A DNA stretch of 64,000 nt from the NCBI RefSeq assembly GCF_900184965.1, contig NZ_FXYA01000002.1, forward strand, positions 1 through 64,000. The letters are read 5' to 3'. Below are positions 27,270 to 36,710 of the stretch, piece after piece. The position numbers were made by a program, and so were the translations under genes. The DNA comes from Akkermansia muciniphila. GTDB taxonomy: Bacteria > Verrucomicrobiota > Verrucomicrobiia > Verrucomicrobiales > Akkermansiaceae. Below the pieces are notes generated by a model. That model was not told the origin of the DNA, ran no database searches, and saw nothing but the letters and a program-made list of their open reading frames with translations. Position 1 is the stretch's first letter. Each line of letters starts with the position of its first letter.

Positions 27270-28300
27270 ACATGAACCCGGTATTCTTCTCCGCTTTTTT
27301 TCCGGCATTCGCCTGCGCCGCAGCCGTACCTCCTGAACCATCCGCGCTGGAGGCCATCTGCCCGCCCTCAGAGGGAAAAGCCTTTCACTCTGGATGGATT
27401 TCCCTGGGACTGAAAGCGGCGGATCTGAAAGAAAAACAAGTCTCCGCCGGACACATTACGGATGTGGGGGAAGCGCAGGTTCTGCTTCACTTCCCCGCCG
27501 GATGGAAGCCGCAAGACAGGCGCACGGCCCTGTGTATCTTTCCGGGAGGGGGGTATTCCATCCAGGCCATTGAAAAGGAAGGCAGCCGCATTGCCGGCTG
27601 GGCGGCGGAACACGGCATGGTGGGGGTTGTCGTGAAATACCGCGTTTCAGGAACCAGCAATGCCTTGGGGAAGTTTCCCGGTCCTCTGCTGGACGCCCGC
27701 CAGGCCCTGAGGACCGTGCGGGAAAACGCCTCCTCCCTGGGAATTGACCCTCTCCGCATCGGCGTCATGGGCTTTTCCGCAGGCGGCCATCTGGCGGCCA
27801 TGACCTCTACGCTGTGGAACCGCACCCTGCCGGAAGAAGCGGAAAATCCGCTGAAAAACATTTCCGCCCGTCCGGATTTTTCCATGTTCATCTATCCCGT
27901 CATTTCCATGGCGCCCCATACAACCCACGGGGGAACGCGCAACAAAATATTGGGCCCCCATCCCTCCCCGGCCCTGGAGGAGATGTGTTCCGCGGAGCGG
28001 CAAGTGACGAAACAGACGCCCCCGGTCTTCCTCGTCCACGCTCTGGATGACGGCGTTTCCTGCGCCAATAGCAGGTTGATGGAACAGGCCTGCCGGAATA
28101 AGGGGGTTCCCGTCAGCCTTAATCTCTATCCCACGGGAGGCCACGGGTATGGCATGGAAAAACGCGGGCATCCCACGGATCAATGGCCGGATGCCGCCGA
28201 ACAATGGCTCAGGGAACAGGGGTTTCTTCCTTCCCCGGCTTCTGCCCGCGGGGGCGCTCCTTCCGGCGCCGTCCCCTCCTCCGGAACACGGCGGGAATGA
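27266..28300 (+). CDS. Secreted alpha/beta hydrolase, carbohydrate esterase-like
   Basis: 344 residues with a signal peptide (MNMNPVFFSAFFPAFACAAA). The alpha/beta-hydrolase core has the oxyanion stretch FPGGGYSIQAIEKEG, the nucleophile elbow GFSAGGHLA, an Asp in HALDDGVSCANS and His in PTGGHGYG. The layout is that of acetyl-xylan or bifunctional carbohydrate esterases (BD-FAE-like). In this context it may remove O-acetyl groups from mucin sugars, which would expose them to glycosidases. Translation is coupled to the peptidase through an ATGA overlap. The C terminus ends in a Pro/Ser/Gly-rich tail. The substrate is inferred. Confidence 0.85.
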   Translation: MNMNPVFFSAFFPAFACAAAVPPEPSALEAICPPSEGKAFHSGWISLGLKAADLKEKQVSAGHITDVGEAQVLLHFPAGWKPQDRRTALCIFPGGGYSIQAIEKEGSRIAGWAAEHGMVGVVVKYRVSGTSNALGKFPGPLLDARQALRTVRENASSLGIDPLRIGVMGFSAGGHLAAMTSTLWNRTLPEEAENPLKNISARPDFSMFIYPVISMAPHTTHGGTRNKILGPHPSPALEEMCSAERQVTKQTPPVFLVHALDDGVSCANSRLMEQACRNKGVPVSLNLYPTGGHGYGMEKRGHPTDQWPDAAEQWLREQGFLPSPASARGGAPSGAVPSSGTRRE

Positions 28301-28371
28301 ATGCGCTAGGACCCAGGTGTGCCGCACCGCAGGGTTGACCGGAACCGGGTCCAGTGGTACTTTTTCCGGGC

Positions 28372-31101
28372 ATGAGTGCGCCCGAAAAGAATTATAAAGA
28401 CACCATCCTGTTACCGGAAACCGGCTTCCCCATGAGAGGGGATCTGACGAAAAACGAACCCGTACGCCTGAAAAAGTGGGAAGACACCGGGCTGTACGAA
28501 CGCATTTTGTCCCGCAGGATGGCCCAGGGCGCACCCCGGTTCCTCCTTCATGACGGGCCCCCCTTCGCCAACGGGGATGTGCACATGGGCACCGCCCTGA
28601 ACAAAATTCTCAAGGATCTGGTCCTGAAATCCAAAACCATGGCAGGCTACGCCGCCCCCTATGTTCCGGGCTGGGACTGCCACGGCCTTCCCATTGAATT
28701 CAAGGTAGTTCAGAAGGCCCGTGACCTGGATGCGGCTGAAATCCGTCGGCGCTGTGCGGAATTCGCCAAAGGATTCATTGACATTCAGCGCACTTCCTTC
28801 CGCCGCCTGGGCGTGTTCGGCGACTGGGAGAATCCCTACCTGACCATGAAGCCGGCGTATGAGGCCAACATCCTGCGCGTGTTCGCCAAACTGGTGGAAG
28901 ACGGAGCGGTGTACCAGAGCCGCAAACCCGTCCAATGGTCCTATGGGGCCTATACGGCGCTGGCGGAAGCGGAAATAGACTACAAGGAAAAGGTCAGCAC
29001 CTCCGTTTTCGTGCGCTTCCCGCTTCTGGACAATCCCCTGGGGCTGAAAGCCTCCATGGTCATCTGGACCACTACTCCGTGGACGCTGCCCGCCAACGTA
29101 GGTCTCGCCCTCCATCCGCGTTTCACCTACGTGGCAGGCAGGTTCATGAAGAACGGCCAGACGGAAAACCTCGTCATCGTCAAAGAGCTGCTGGATGCCT
29201 TCGCTCAGAAAACGGGCTGGGCTCTTGCGGAAACCATCCGTGAATTCAAGGGAGCCGAACTGGAAAACTGCGAAGCCCGGCATCCCTTCCTTTCCCGAAC
29301 GTCAACAATCATCCTGGCGGATTTCGTCACCACGGACACCGGAACCGGCATCGTCCACATCGCGCCCGGCCACGGCGCGGACGACTATAACGTGGGACGC
29401 CAATACGGATTGCCCGTCCTCTCCCCCGTGGACGACGACGGCAAATACACGGAGGAAGTGGGCGTGCCCTCCCTGGTGGGCAAACATGTCTTTGACGCCA
29501 ATAAGGACATCATTTCCATGCTGGAACAGGACAACAACCTCTTCGGCGTGGAAGAATACCGCCACCAGTACCCGCACTGCTGGCGTTCCAAGACGCCTAT
29601 TATTTTCCGGGCCGTGGAACAGTTCTTCATCTCCATGGACAAGCTCCGCCCGCAGGCCCTGGAAGAAATAGACAAGGTGCAGTGGCTGCCCTCCTGGGGC
29701 CGCAACCGCATTTACGGCACGGTGGAAGCCAGGCCGGACTGGTGCATCTCCCGCCAGCGCACCTGGGGCGTGCCGCTGCCCGTCTTCTTTGACGAAAACG
29801 GCAAAGCCGTCCTGGACGCCGCTCTGGTTCGCAAAATCGCGGATATGGTGGAGAAACACGGTTCCAACATCTGGTTTGAACTCTCCGATGAAGACCTGTG
29901 CGAACGCCTCGGCCTGCCGAAGACCTGGAAAAAGGGCAAGGATACGCTGGACGTCTGGATTGATTCCGGCAGTTCCCATATGGCCGTCATGGACAACCGC
30001 CCCGGGCTGGACGCGCCGGCGGACCTTTACCTGGAAGCTACGGACCAACACCGAGGCTGGTTCCAGAGTTCCCTGATGCTTTCCGTCGCCTGGCGCGGCA
30101 AGGCTCCGTACAAGGCCGTGATGACCCACGGCTTCGTCGTGGACAAAGACACCGGGAAAAAAACCTCCAAATCTGACGCCAAGAGCGGCAAACCCATTGA
30201 CGCGGCCTATTACTACGACAAATACGGTGCAGACATCGTGCGCCTGTGGGCCGCTTCCGTGGATTGGCAAAATGAAGTCCCCTTCGGGGAAGACCTCTTC
30301 AAGCAGGTGACGGAACCCTACCGCCGCCTCCGCAACACCCTGCGCATCCTGCTGGGCAACATCAGCGGATTCGATTTCGCCGCGCAGGCAGTCGCCCCGG
30401 AACACATGCCCCTCCTGGACCGCTGGATTCTGGAACGCCTGAACGCCGTCATCAGGGAAACGCTGAAGGCCTATGAAGCCTATGACTTCCGCAAGGCGTT
30501 CAGCGCCATCAACCAGTTCTGCACCAGCGACCTGTCCGCCCTGTACGTGGACACCACCAAGGACCGCCTGTACTGCGACTCATCTTCCTCCGTTCGCCGC
30601 CGCGCCACACAAACGGCCATGACCATCATCTTCAAGGCTCTGTGCCGTCTGCTGGCTCCCATCCTGGCCTTCACGGCGGATGAAGCCTGGGAATACGCGG
30701 GATATGAAGGCAGCGTGCATGAGCAGGACTTCCCCGCCCCCATGCCGGAATACGATACCCAGGAGGCGACCTCCGTCATTTCCCGTCTCCAGGAAATCAA
30801 GTCCGTCATTCAGGTAGCCATTGAAGAACAGGTGAAGGCCAAGGTATTTTCCAAAAATAATGAGGCCTCCATCACTCTGAGCGTTCCCGTGAATGAGAGC
30901 GAAGACGTCGTGGCGCTTCTGGAAGACCGGGCGTTTGCCACGGAGTTCTTCATCATCGCGGACCTTGACGTGAAAACCGGTCCGGAACTGGCAGCCTCCG
31001 CCGCAAAAACGGAACATGCCATGTGCCCGCGCTGCCGCCGGTATGAACCGGCGGCGGAAGGCGGGGACGTATGCGAACGCTGCGCGGAAGTTCTTTCCTG
31101 A
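28372..31101 (+). CDS. ileS: Isoleucine--tRNA ligase
   Basis: 909 residues from the ATG at 28372. A GTG at 28354 in the same frame is less likely. The class I synthetase signature HIGH appears as GDVHMGTALNKIL. The editing domain follows (WTTTPWTLPANVGLA), then the HIGH-domain return with SRQRTWGVPLPVF, and KMSKS appears as KKTSKSD. The C-terminal zinc finger has four Cys (CPRCRRY, VCERC). It charges tRNA-Ile. The gene is followed 30 bp later by lspA, the classic ileS-lspA pair. I saw no T-box or other leader in the 71 bp upstream. Confidence 0.97.
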   Translation: MSAPEKNYKDTILLPETGFPMRGDLTKNEPVRLKKWEDTGLYERILSRRMAQGAPRFLLHDGPPFANGDVHMGTALNKILKDLVLKSKTMAGYAAPYVPGWDCHGLPIEFKVVQKARDLDAAEIRRRCAEFAKGFIDIQRTSFRRLGVFGDWENPYLTMKPAYEANILRVFAKLVEDGAVYQSRKPVQWSYGAYTALAEAEIDYKEKVSTSVFVRFPLLDNPLGLKASMVIWTTTPWTLPANVGLALHPRFTYVAGRFMKNGQTENLVIVKELLDAFAQKTGWALAETIREFKGAELENCEARHPFLSRTSTIILADFVTTDTGTGIVHIAPGHGADDYNVGRQYGLPVLSPVDDDGKYTEEVGVPSLVGKHVFDANKDIISMLEQDNNLFGVEEYRHQYPHCWRSKTPIIFRAVEQFFISMDKLRPQALEEIDKVQWLPSWGRNRIYGTVEARPDWCISRQRTWGVPLPVFFDENGKAVLDAALVRKIADMVEKHGSNIWFELSDEDLCERLGLPKTWKKGKDTLDVWIDSGSSHMAVMDNRPGLDAPADLYLEATDQHRGWFQSSLMLSVAWRGKAPYKAVMTHGFVVDKDTGKKTSKSDAKSGKPIDAAYYYDKYGADIVRLWAASVDWQNEVPFGEDLFKQVTEPYRRLRNTLRILLGNISGFDFAAQAVAPEHMPLLDRWILERLNAVIRETLKAYEAYDFRKAFSAINQFCTSDLSALYVDTTKDRLYCDSSSSVRRRATQTAMTIIFKALCRLLAPILAFTADEAWEYAGYEGSVHEQDFPAPMPEYDTQEATSVISRLQEIKSVIQVAIEEQVKAKVFSKNNEASITLSVPVNESEDVVALLEDRAFATEFFIIADLDVKTGPELAASAAKTEHAMCPRCRRYEPAAEGGDVCERCAEVLS

Positions 31102-31131
31102 ACCGCATCCACTCCATTTCCCGACCTTTAT

Positions 31132-31905
31132 ATGGACCCCCAGACGGAAAAAGAACCCGCCCCCCATAAAAAAACTCCCCCCGGCTGGCTCTGGTGGAGT
31201 TTGCTGGGCGCAGGGCTGTATGCGCTGGACCAGGCCAGCAAGCTGTGGATTATCCGCCGCTTCCCGCTGAACTACCTGAACGAAAAGCTCCATAAGTACG
31301 CCTATCTGCCGGACTTTCCGGGCTTCCAGCACATCAATGCGGACGGCACGCTGGACTTCGCCACGAACGGACGCATGCCGGAAGCGGAACTGGCTCGGCT
31401 CCCGGATCTGAATCCAAACACGGTGGACGCCCTGAACAAATTGAGGGAACTGGAACCCATTTCCTTCCTGGACGGGACCATGAACATTACCCGCGTGCAC
31501 AACACGGGCGTTGCTTTCGGGCTGGGGAACGGCACCGTCTGGTCCAGCTATCTTTTCCTGGCGGTTCCCGTGCTCGCTATCGTGGTCCTGGTCGTGCTTT
31601 ACCGGAAAAACTTCTTCCACACGGCATGGCTCAAGCTGGCCTATGTTCTGCTGCTGGCGGGCGTAGCCGGCAACCTGACGGACCGCCTGATTCAAGGCTT
31701 CCTGATTCCGTATGAGCAGCAGCACGGCTTCTTCACCAAGCTGATGAACGGTTACGTGGTGGACTTCATTGACGTCACCATCCCCCTCTTCAACTACCGC
31801 TGGCCCGCCTTCAACGTGGCGGACTCCTGCATCTTCGTAGCGGCAATTATTTTCTTCATCGCCAGTATTTTCTCCGCCAGGAATAAAGAAGAAAAAACAT
31901 CCTGA
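31132..31905 (+). CDS. lspA: Lipoprotein signal peptidase (LspA) with an inserted segment
   Basis: This inner-membrane aspartyl protease cleaves prolipoproteins after diacylglyceryl transfer. Helix 1 carries ALDQASKLWII (about 31-41). The conserved NITRVHNTGVAFG is at about 118-130. The catalytic Asp residues are D185 in GNLTDRL and D232 in FNVADSC. The length of 257 is far above the usual 150-170. About 70 residues lie between helix 1 and the NTGVAFG motif (including DFATNGRMPEAELARLPD), and a further loop follows GNLTDRL (PYEQQHGFFTKLMNGYV). Active-site residues are all present. Several lipoproteins in this window are its likely substrates. Confidence 0.95.
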   Translation: MDPQTEKEPAPHKKTPPGWLWWSLLGAGLYALDQASKLWIIRRFPLNYLNEKLHKYAYLPDFPGFQHINADGTLDFATNGRMPEAELARLPDLNPNTVDALNKLRELEPISFLDGTMNITRVHNTGVAFGLGNGTVWSSYLFLAVPVLAIVVLVVLYRKNFFHTAWLKLAYVLLLAGVAGNLTDRLIQGFLIPYEQQHGFFTKLMNGYVVDFIDVTIPLFNYRWPAFNVADSCIFVAAIIFFIASIFSARNKEEKTS

Positions 31906-31912
31906 AACGCCC

Positions 31913-32575
31913 ATGACCACCCGGCTCGCCATTCTGTCAGGACTGCTTTTGTGCGGGAGCCTCGCCTCCGGCAAAAATGAATTGTCCTTCAAGGAAACGG
32001 TAGTTCCGGTAAAGGCGGCTCCGGACCAGGACAGCATCACCGCCACCTTCCCCTTCACCAACACGTCCGGCACCCCGGTCACTATCAGTAAAATCCATGT
32101 TTCCTGCGACTGCACCACCGCCGGAGCGAAGGATAACAAGCTGACGTATGCCCCTGGGGAATCCGGCGTCATCAGTGCCGTGATGAAAACCGGCAATTTT
32201 TCCGGTACCGTGGACAAGGACATGACGGTGCATGCCAACGGCTCCGCCTACAAGCTGGTGATACGCGCGCAAATCCCGGACATCATCCGGATGGAGCCCC
32301 GCAAGCTGGAATGGGCCAGGGGAGAAGCCGCCGCGCCCAAAACCATTAAAATCACCATCTCCAAAGAACTGCCCGTCAACCTGACCACGGTGGATTTGAC
32401 GGGAGACGCCTTTGACTACGAACCTGTGACCGTGAAAAAAGGCAGGGAATATAAAATCATCGTCACCCCCAAATCCACGGCCAAACCGGCCTTCAACACC
32501 ATCTGGGTGCGCACGGATTCTACCGTGCCGCGCTACAAGCGCCAAATGGGGTTCCTGGCCATCAAAGAAAACTGA
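31913..32575 (+). CDS. DUF1573 domain exported protein
   Basis: 220 residues with a signal peptide (MTTRLAILSGLLLCGSLASG). The DUF1573 motif is clear: FPFTNTSGTPVTISKIHVSCDC begins at about residue 44 (quoted in part: TISKIHVSCDCTTAG), followed by PGESGVISAVMKTGNFSG. These domains adopt an immunoglobulin-like fold of the ASPM/MSP type, and their role is unknown. A second Ig-like half (EPRKLEWARGEA onward) ends the protein. It starts seven bases after lspA and lies 17 bp before the rhodanese gene. This lspA-DUF1573-rhodanese order suggests one transcript. Confidence 0.87.
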   Translation: MTTRLAILSGLLLCGSLASGKNELSFKETVVPVKAAPDQDSITATFPFTNTSGTPVTISKIHVSCDCTTAGAKDNKLTYAPGESGVISAVMKTGNFSGTVDKDMTVHANGSAYKLVIRAQIPDIIRMEPRKLEWARGEAAAPKTIKITISKELPVNLTTVDLTGDAFDYEPVTVKKGREYKIIVTPKSTAKPAFNTIWVRTDSTVPRYKRQMGFLAIKEN

Positions 32576-32592
32576 CATCCGCCCTTCCTTCC

Positions 32593-33075
32593 ATGAGAGA
32601 CGCTTTTTCCACCGCTCTGAAACTCCTGCTGGCCGTATTTCTGCTGGCCGTAGGCGTCGCCGCGCTGGACCTGCGCGTCATCCAGCCGTTCCGCACGCCG
32701 CCCTGCAACCCGGAAACGCTGGTGGAAGGGCACGTGTGCCTCTCCCAGATATTAAAGGAATGGCCGGGGAAAATCCTCTGGATAGACGCCAGAAAACAGG
32801 ACGACTTTGAACGCCATACCGTCACACAGGCTCCCGTTTACCCCATCCGCCCGGCAGATGCCAATTACCAGGAACTCCTGGCGAATGCCATGGAAGCCCT
32901 GATGACGGCAGAGGACAGGGGATTCTGCATCGTCATCTTTTGCAGCAGGGACTGCACCTCCAGCGCGGCCGTGGCCAATGAACTGAAAAAGCCGGAATAC
33001 GGCATCCGAGCGCCCATTTTCATTCTGGAAGGGGGCTGGGATGAATTGCGCAAAGAACCCTCACTCGTACCATAG
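32593..33075 (+). CDS. Membrane-anchored rhodanese-like protein
   Basis: 160 residues. A single N-terminal helix (about 8-26) anchors a rhodanese domain. WIDARKQDDFERH (63-75) is the usual entry motif, and the active loop starts at Cys117 in IFCSRDCTSS, with a second Cys at 121. Rhodaneses carry sulfane sulfur or act as redox or binding modules. The loop here is of the single-domain size. The stop lies two bases before the cysteine desulfurase start, so the two are very likely coupled, and sulfur handling between them is a reasonable guess. The predicted topology would place the domain outside the cytoplasm unless the helix is inverted, which leaves that idea open. Confidence 0.85.
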   Translation: MRDAFSTALKLLLAVFLLAVGVAALDLRVIQPFRTPPCNPETLVEGHVCLSQILKEWPGKILWIDARKQDDFERHTVTQAPVYPIRPADANYQELLANAMEALMTAEDRGFCIVIFCSRDCTSSAAVANELKKPEYGIRAPIFILEGGWDELRKEPSLVP

Positions 33076-33077
33076 CC

Positions 33078-34304
33078 ATGCTTGACACAGCAACCATTCG
33101 CCCGCAGTTCCCCATTCTGGAAACCAGCGTGCACGGCAAGCCTCTCATTTACCTGGACAATGCGGCCACCACGCAAAAGCCCCTGGCCGTACTGGACGCC
33201 ATCCGCCATTACTACGATACGGAAAACGCCAATGTGCACCGCGGTTCCCACTACCTGAGCCAGCTCGCGACGGAAGCGCATGAAGAATCGCGGGAAACGG
33301 TGGCGCGGTTTATCAACGCGCCGGAAACGGCGGAAGTCCTGTTCACCTCCGGCTGCACGATGGGCATCAACCTGGCGGCGGATACCATCGCCGGGTCCGG
33401 CATGGTCAAACCGGGAGACGAAGTCATTGTTACCGCTTCCGAACACCATTCCAACATCGTTCCCTGGCAAATGCTGTGCGAACGCACGGGCGCCGTCCTG
33501 AAAGCGGTTCCCCTGACGCCGGGCCAGACCCTGGACATGGAAGCTTACCGGAACATGCTTTCCCCCCGCACCCGCATCGTAGCCGTGGGACACGTCTCCA
33601 ACACGCTGGGGACAGTCAATCCCGTGCGGGAAATGACCGCGCTCGCCAAAGCGAACAGGCAGGAAACCATCGTGCTGATTGACGGGGCCCAGGCTGTCTC
33701 CCATATGAATGTGGATGTTCAGGAACTGGGCTGCGACCTGTATGCCTTTTCCGGCCACAAGCTGTACGCGCCCACCGGCATCGGCGCGCTGTGGGGGAAA
33801 AGGGAGCTGCTGGAAAAACTGCCGCCGTGGATGGGCGGCGGGGAGATGATCAAGGAAGTCACCTTTGAAAAAACCGTTTACAACGACATTCCTTTCAAAT
33901 ATGAAGCGGGAACGCCCAACATAGGCGGGGCTGTGGGTCTGGCGGCCGCCATCCGCTACGTCTCCGGACTGGGCCTGGACAACATCGCCGCCCATGAACA
34001 GAAACTGACGGATATGGCGGTGGAAGGCCTGAAAGCCATGCCGCGCCTGACCGTACTGGCGCCGGACGTGCCGCACAGCGCCGTGGTCTCCGTTCTGGCG
34101 AAGGGCATCCACCACTATGACCTGGGTACGCTGCTGGATCAGATGGGGATTGCCGTAAGAACCGGGCACCATTGCTGCCAGCCGCTCATGTGCGCCCTGG
34201 GCACCACCGGGACAACCCGCGCCTCCTTTGCCCTGTACAATACGGAAGAGGAAGTGCAGACCTTCCTCAAATCCATGAACCGGGCGCTGGACATGCTCTC
34301 CTGA
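33078..34304 (+). CDS. sufS: SufS-type cysteine desulfurase
   Basis: A PLP enzyme of 408 residues that takes sulfur from cysteine to alanine and holds it as a persulfide for Fe-S cluster assembly. Family features are YLDNAATTQKP near the start, ANVHRGSHYLS, TASEHHSNIVPWQ, PLP-binding Asp in VLIDGAQAVSHM, Schiff-base Lys in FSGHKLYAPTGIG, and the active Cys in RTGHHCCQPLM. These are of the SufS/CsdA group II type, not IscS. No sufBCD genes are within the window. It is preceded by the rhodanese gene with a two-base gap. Confidence 0.94.
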   Translation: MLDTATIRPQFPILETSVHGKPLIYLDNAATTQKPLAVLDAIRHYYDTENANVHRGSHYLSQLATEAHEESRETVARFINAPETAEVLFTSGCTMGINLAADTIAGSGMVKPGDEVIVTASEHHSNIVPWQMLCERTGAVLKAVPLTPGQTLDMEAYRNMLSPRTRIVAVGHVSNTLGTVNPVREMTALAKANRQETIVLIDGAQAVSHMNVDVQELGCDLYAFSGHKLYAPTGIGALWGKRELLEKLPPWMGGGEMIKEVTFEKTVYNDIPFKYEAGTPNIGGAVGLAAAIRYVSGLGLDNIAAHEQKLTDMAVEGLKAMPRLTVLAPDVPHSAVVSVLAKGIHHYDLGTLLDQMGIAVRTGHHCCQPLMCALGTTGTTRASFALYNTEEEVQTFLKSMNRALDMLS

Positions 34305-34341
34305 ACCACCCTCCCTTCCCTTTTTATTTACACCGCTCATC

Positions 34342-36075
34342 ATGAAAACGGTTTCCATCCTTCTTTTAGGACTGGCCATAGGCCTTTCCGGCTGTTCCCT
34401 GCACCAGCGGCAGGAAATGGAGTACGCCCATTACCAGGATGACGCCGCAGCCATCCGGGAAGCCCATGCCGCATGGCTCATTCTTTCCTCTCCCCAACGC
34501 AGCCGGGAATGGCCGGAAGCCCGGAAAAAATATAACGCGTGCATTCGGGAGCTGGCCTCCCACTTGAAGGAAGCCAAACGCAAAGGGGGCATGAATGAGG
34601 CGAAGCGCCTGAGCCTTCCCTTCGTCATTGAAAAATCCTCCTACGCCAGGGACAGCAATCCGTGGTTCTATGAGGCCATTTTCATGTCCGATGAAGTGGA
34701 CCCCACCTTCCGCCTGCGGGAAAGCGTAACCGTGGAGGGAATGGGCATACCGCTGGCGGGGCTGGCGCCCCGGGGCGGCTCCCTCCCACATGCCAACGTG
34801 CTTAAGGACAACGGCAACGTGCACACGCTGACAGCCATTCTGGACTTTGACCGCATGGTGGACGGCAAACCTACCCTCCGCACCATTCCGCGCCTGATGA
34901 ATGAACATATTTTCATTGGCAAAAACAAGGTGCGGCAGCCGCTGGCGGCCAATTTTTCCGTCCCTATCGCCCTGTTCTGGAAGCTTTCCGACGCAGACGG
35001 GACGGAACTGCTGGGGGCATTCCGCCCGAAAAAGGCCATCAATACGATGGGGCTTTATTTTTCCGAACCCTATGACCCCCGGAAAATACCCGTGGTTTTC
35101 ACCCACGGCCTGATGTCCGGCCCCGCCACCTTCGCCAACCTGACCAACCGTCTCCTAGTGGATCCGGTCATCCGGGAAAACTACCAATTCTGGTTCTTCG
35201 GCTATCCGTCCGGGCTGGCCTGGACCATTCCGGCCAGCAGGCAGCGGCAAGCCCTGAAGGAGCTCATGCAGGAATACAATCCCCGCGGCACATCCAGGGA
35301 AATGAACAATATCGTCATGGTGGGGCACTCCATGGGCGGCCTCATCACCCGCTTCAACAATTCCACCAAACCCTGGACGCTGATGAAGGGAGTATTTGAG
35401 CTTTCTCCGGAAACGTTTGAGGGAATGACGCTGGAAAACTGGAAGAAAGGGCTGGCCCCCCTCCATTATGATGAACAAACGCTTGAACGGCTCCAGAATA
35501 ATTTCATCTTTTCCCCGCCCCAGGGAGTCACGCGCATCGTGTACATGGCCACCCCGCACCGCGGTTCCACTTTCGCGGACAACTGGATAGGAAGACTGGG
35601 CCAGCGCCTGATTGACCTCCCCTCGGACATGCTGGAAGAAGTCACCCGCATCGCTACACTCAGCCGCGGCATGTTCCTACTCAATCCGTTGAAAATGAAA
35701 GACGAGCTAACCAGCATCCGCCAGCTTTCCCCGAACTCATCCCTGGTCAAATACATGTCTGAACTGCGCGGTTCTCCCAATGTTCCCGTTCATTCCATCA
35801 TCGGAGACAGAGGCAGGAATGACACGCCCAATTCCTCCGACGGAGTGGTCAAATACCAGTCCTCCCATCTGGACTGGAGCGCCAGCGAAAAAATTGTTCC
35901 TTCCGGGCACAGCGTGCAGGATGACCCGGCATCCGCCGTGGAACTGCGGCGCATCCTCCGGGAACACCTAGTCAAGGTCAAAGGCCGTAAAACGCTGGAA
36001 GAAGCGGACGCACGGGCCGCTACCCCGGTATGGCAAACCAATCCCTCGCCTCCCCTCATTCTGAAAAGGCCCTGA
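34342..36075 (+). CDS. Lipoprotein alpha/beta hydrolase (lipase/esterase-like)
   Basis: 577 residues. The signal peptide ends in a lipobox (LGLAIGLSGCSLH), so the protein is lipidated. The hydrolase core starts near 245 (VVFTHGLMSGPATF), with the nucleophile Ser330 in MVGHSMGGLITRF. YMATPHRGSTFADNW follows, as in triacylglycerol lipases and PGAP1-like esterases. A likely acid and base are Asp in SSDGVVKYQ and His in VPSGHSVQDD. The first 240 residues form an extra domain without known motifs (FRLRESVTVEGMGIPLAGL). The substrate is unknown; lipid or acylated glycan are options. It begins 38 bp after sufS, and a small membrane protein gene follows after 13 bp. Confidence 0.85.
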   Translation: MKTVSILLLGLAIGLSGCSLHQRQEMEYAHYQDDAAAIREAHAAWLILSSPQRSREWPEARKKYNACIRELASHLKEAKRKGGMNEAKRLSLPFVIEKSSYARDSNPWFYEAIFMSDEVDPTFRLRESVTVEGMGIPLAGLAPRGGSLPHANVLKDNGNVHTLTAILDFDRMVDGKPTLRTIPRLMNEHIFIGKNKVRQPLAANFSVPIALFWKLSDADGTELLGAFRPKKAINTMGLYFSEPYDPRKIPVVFTHGLMSGPATFANLTNRLLVDPVIRENYQFWFFGYPSGLAWTIPASRQRQALKELMQEYNPRGTSREMNNIVMVGHSMGGLITRFNNSTKPWTLMKGVFELSPETFEGMTLENWKKGLAPLHYDEQTLERLQNNFIFSPPQGVTRIVYMATPHRGSTFADNWIGRLGQRLIDLPSDMLEEVTRIATLSRGMFLLNPLKMKDELTSIRQLSPNSSLVKYMSELRGSPNVPVHSIIGDRGRNDTPNSSDGVVKYQSSHLDWSASEKIVPSGHSVQDDPASAVELRRILREHLVKVKGRKTLEEADARAATPVWQTNPSPPLILKRP

Positions 36076-36088
36076 TGCAGGAAATCAA

Positions 36089-36550
36089 ATGCTCTTGTCC
36101 ATGCAAGACTTCCTCTCCTCGCTCCTCTCATCCATCATATACGGCGAAATAACGTCCAAAACAAAAAAGGAAGAACATTTCCTGAATAAAAAGAAGACCC
36201 GGGAAACCGTCAAAAAATATCAACTCCCCGCGGGGATCATCGCTTACTCCTTCAGCCTTTTGCTGCTCCTGCTGATAGCAGCAGCGATTTTCCAGTCAAA
36301 AGGCCAACCCATAACGGCTCTGTTTCTGGGGTCCCTGTATGTCCTGACGTTAACAGAGGGGACGGCATTATTCATCCGCCTTCTCTGCCGCTGCCGGAAA
36401 AGCTGGAACGAACAGGATTTTTACCTCTCCGTGGCCGTCTGCGGCAACATGCCGCCGCGTCGGTTGAAACAACTGAAATTCCTTCTGATCATTACGGCCT
36501 GCTCCGGTCTGGCCTGTTCAGCCTTCCTTTTCCTGGCTACCCTGATTTAA
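36089..36550 (+). CDS. Small membrane protein of unknown function
   Basis: 153 residues. A lysine-rich cytosolic segment (KTKKEEHFLNKKKTRETVKK) is followed by three hydrophobic helices, at about 50-72, 78-98 and 130-150. The loop between helices 2 and 3 has CRCRKSWNEQDF. An alternative start is the ATG at 36101, which gives MQDFLSS. No family is recognised. It is tightly packed after the lipoprotein hydrolase and 160 bp before the pseudokinase gene, so it may belong to the hydrolase transcript. Confidence 0.7.
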   Translation: MLLSMQDFLSSLLSSIIYGEITSKTKKEEHFLNKKKTRETVKKYQLPAGIIAYSFSLLLLLLIAAAIFQSKGQPITALFLGSLYVLTLTEGTALFIRLLCRCRKSWNEQDFYLSVAVCGNMPPRRLKQLKFLLIITACSGLACSAFLFLATLI

Positions 36551-36710
36551 CCGGCCGGTTGAGGAAAAGGGAATGCCGCGGACGGACATGATTGGCGCCC
36601 GTCCAGCATCAGGACATCCCCTCCGCCAAAATATGCCTGCCTATAGAGTTGCTCCCGGTGGGGAATTTAAGGTAGAGTGGAGACCGATACTATTCCACCT
36701 GCCTTTTTCC

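Noticed and set aside
28301-28371. Possible T-box or leader before ileS
   Set aside because: The sequence has GGGTCCAGTGGTAC, but neither the T-box consensus nor a terminator hairpin, and T-boxes are not expected in this phylum.
30580-32238. A 552-codon minus-strand frame
   Set aside because: It crosses the ileS end, lspA and DUF1573 genes in antisense, and has no recognisable motifs.
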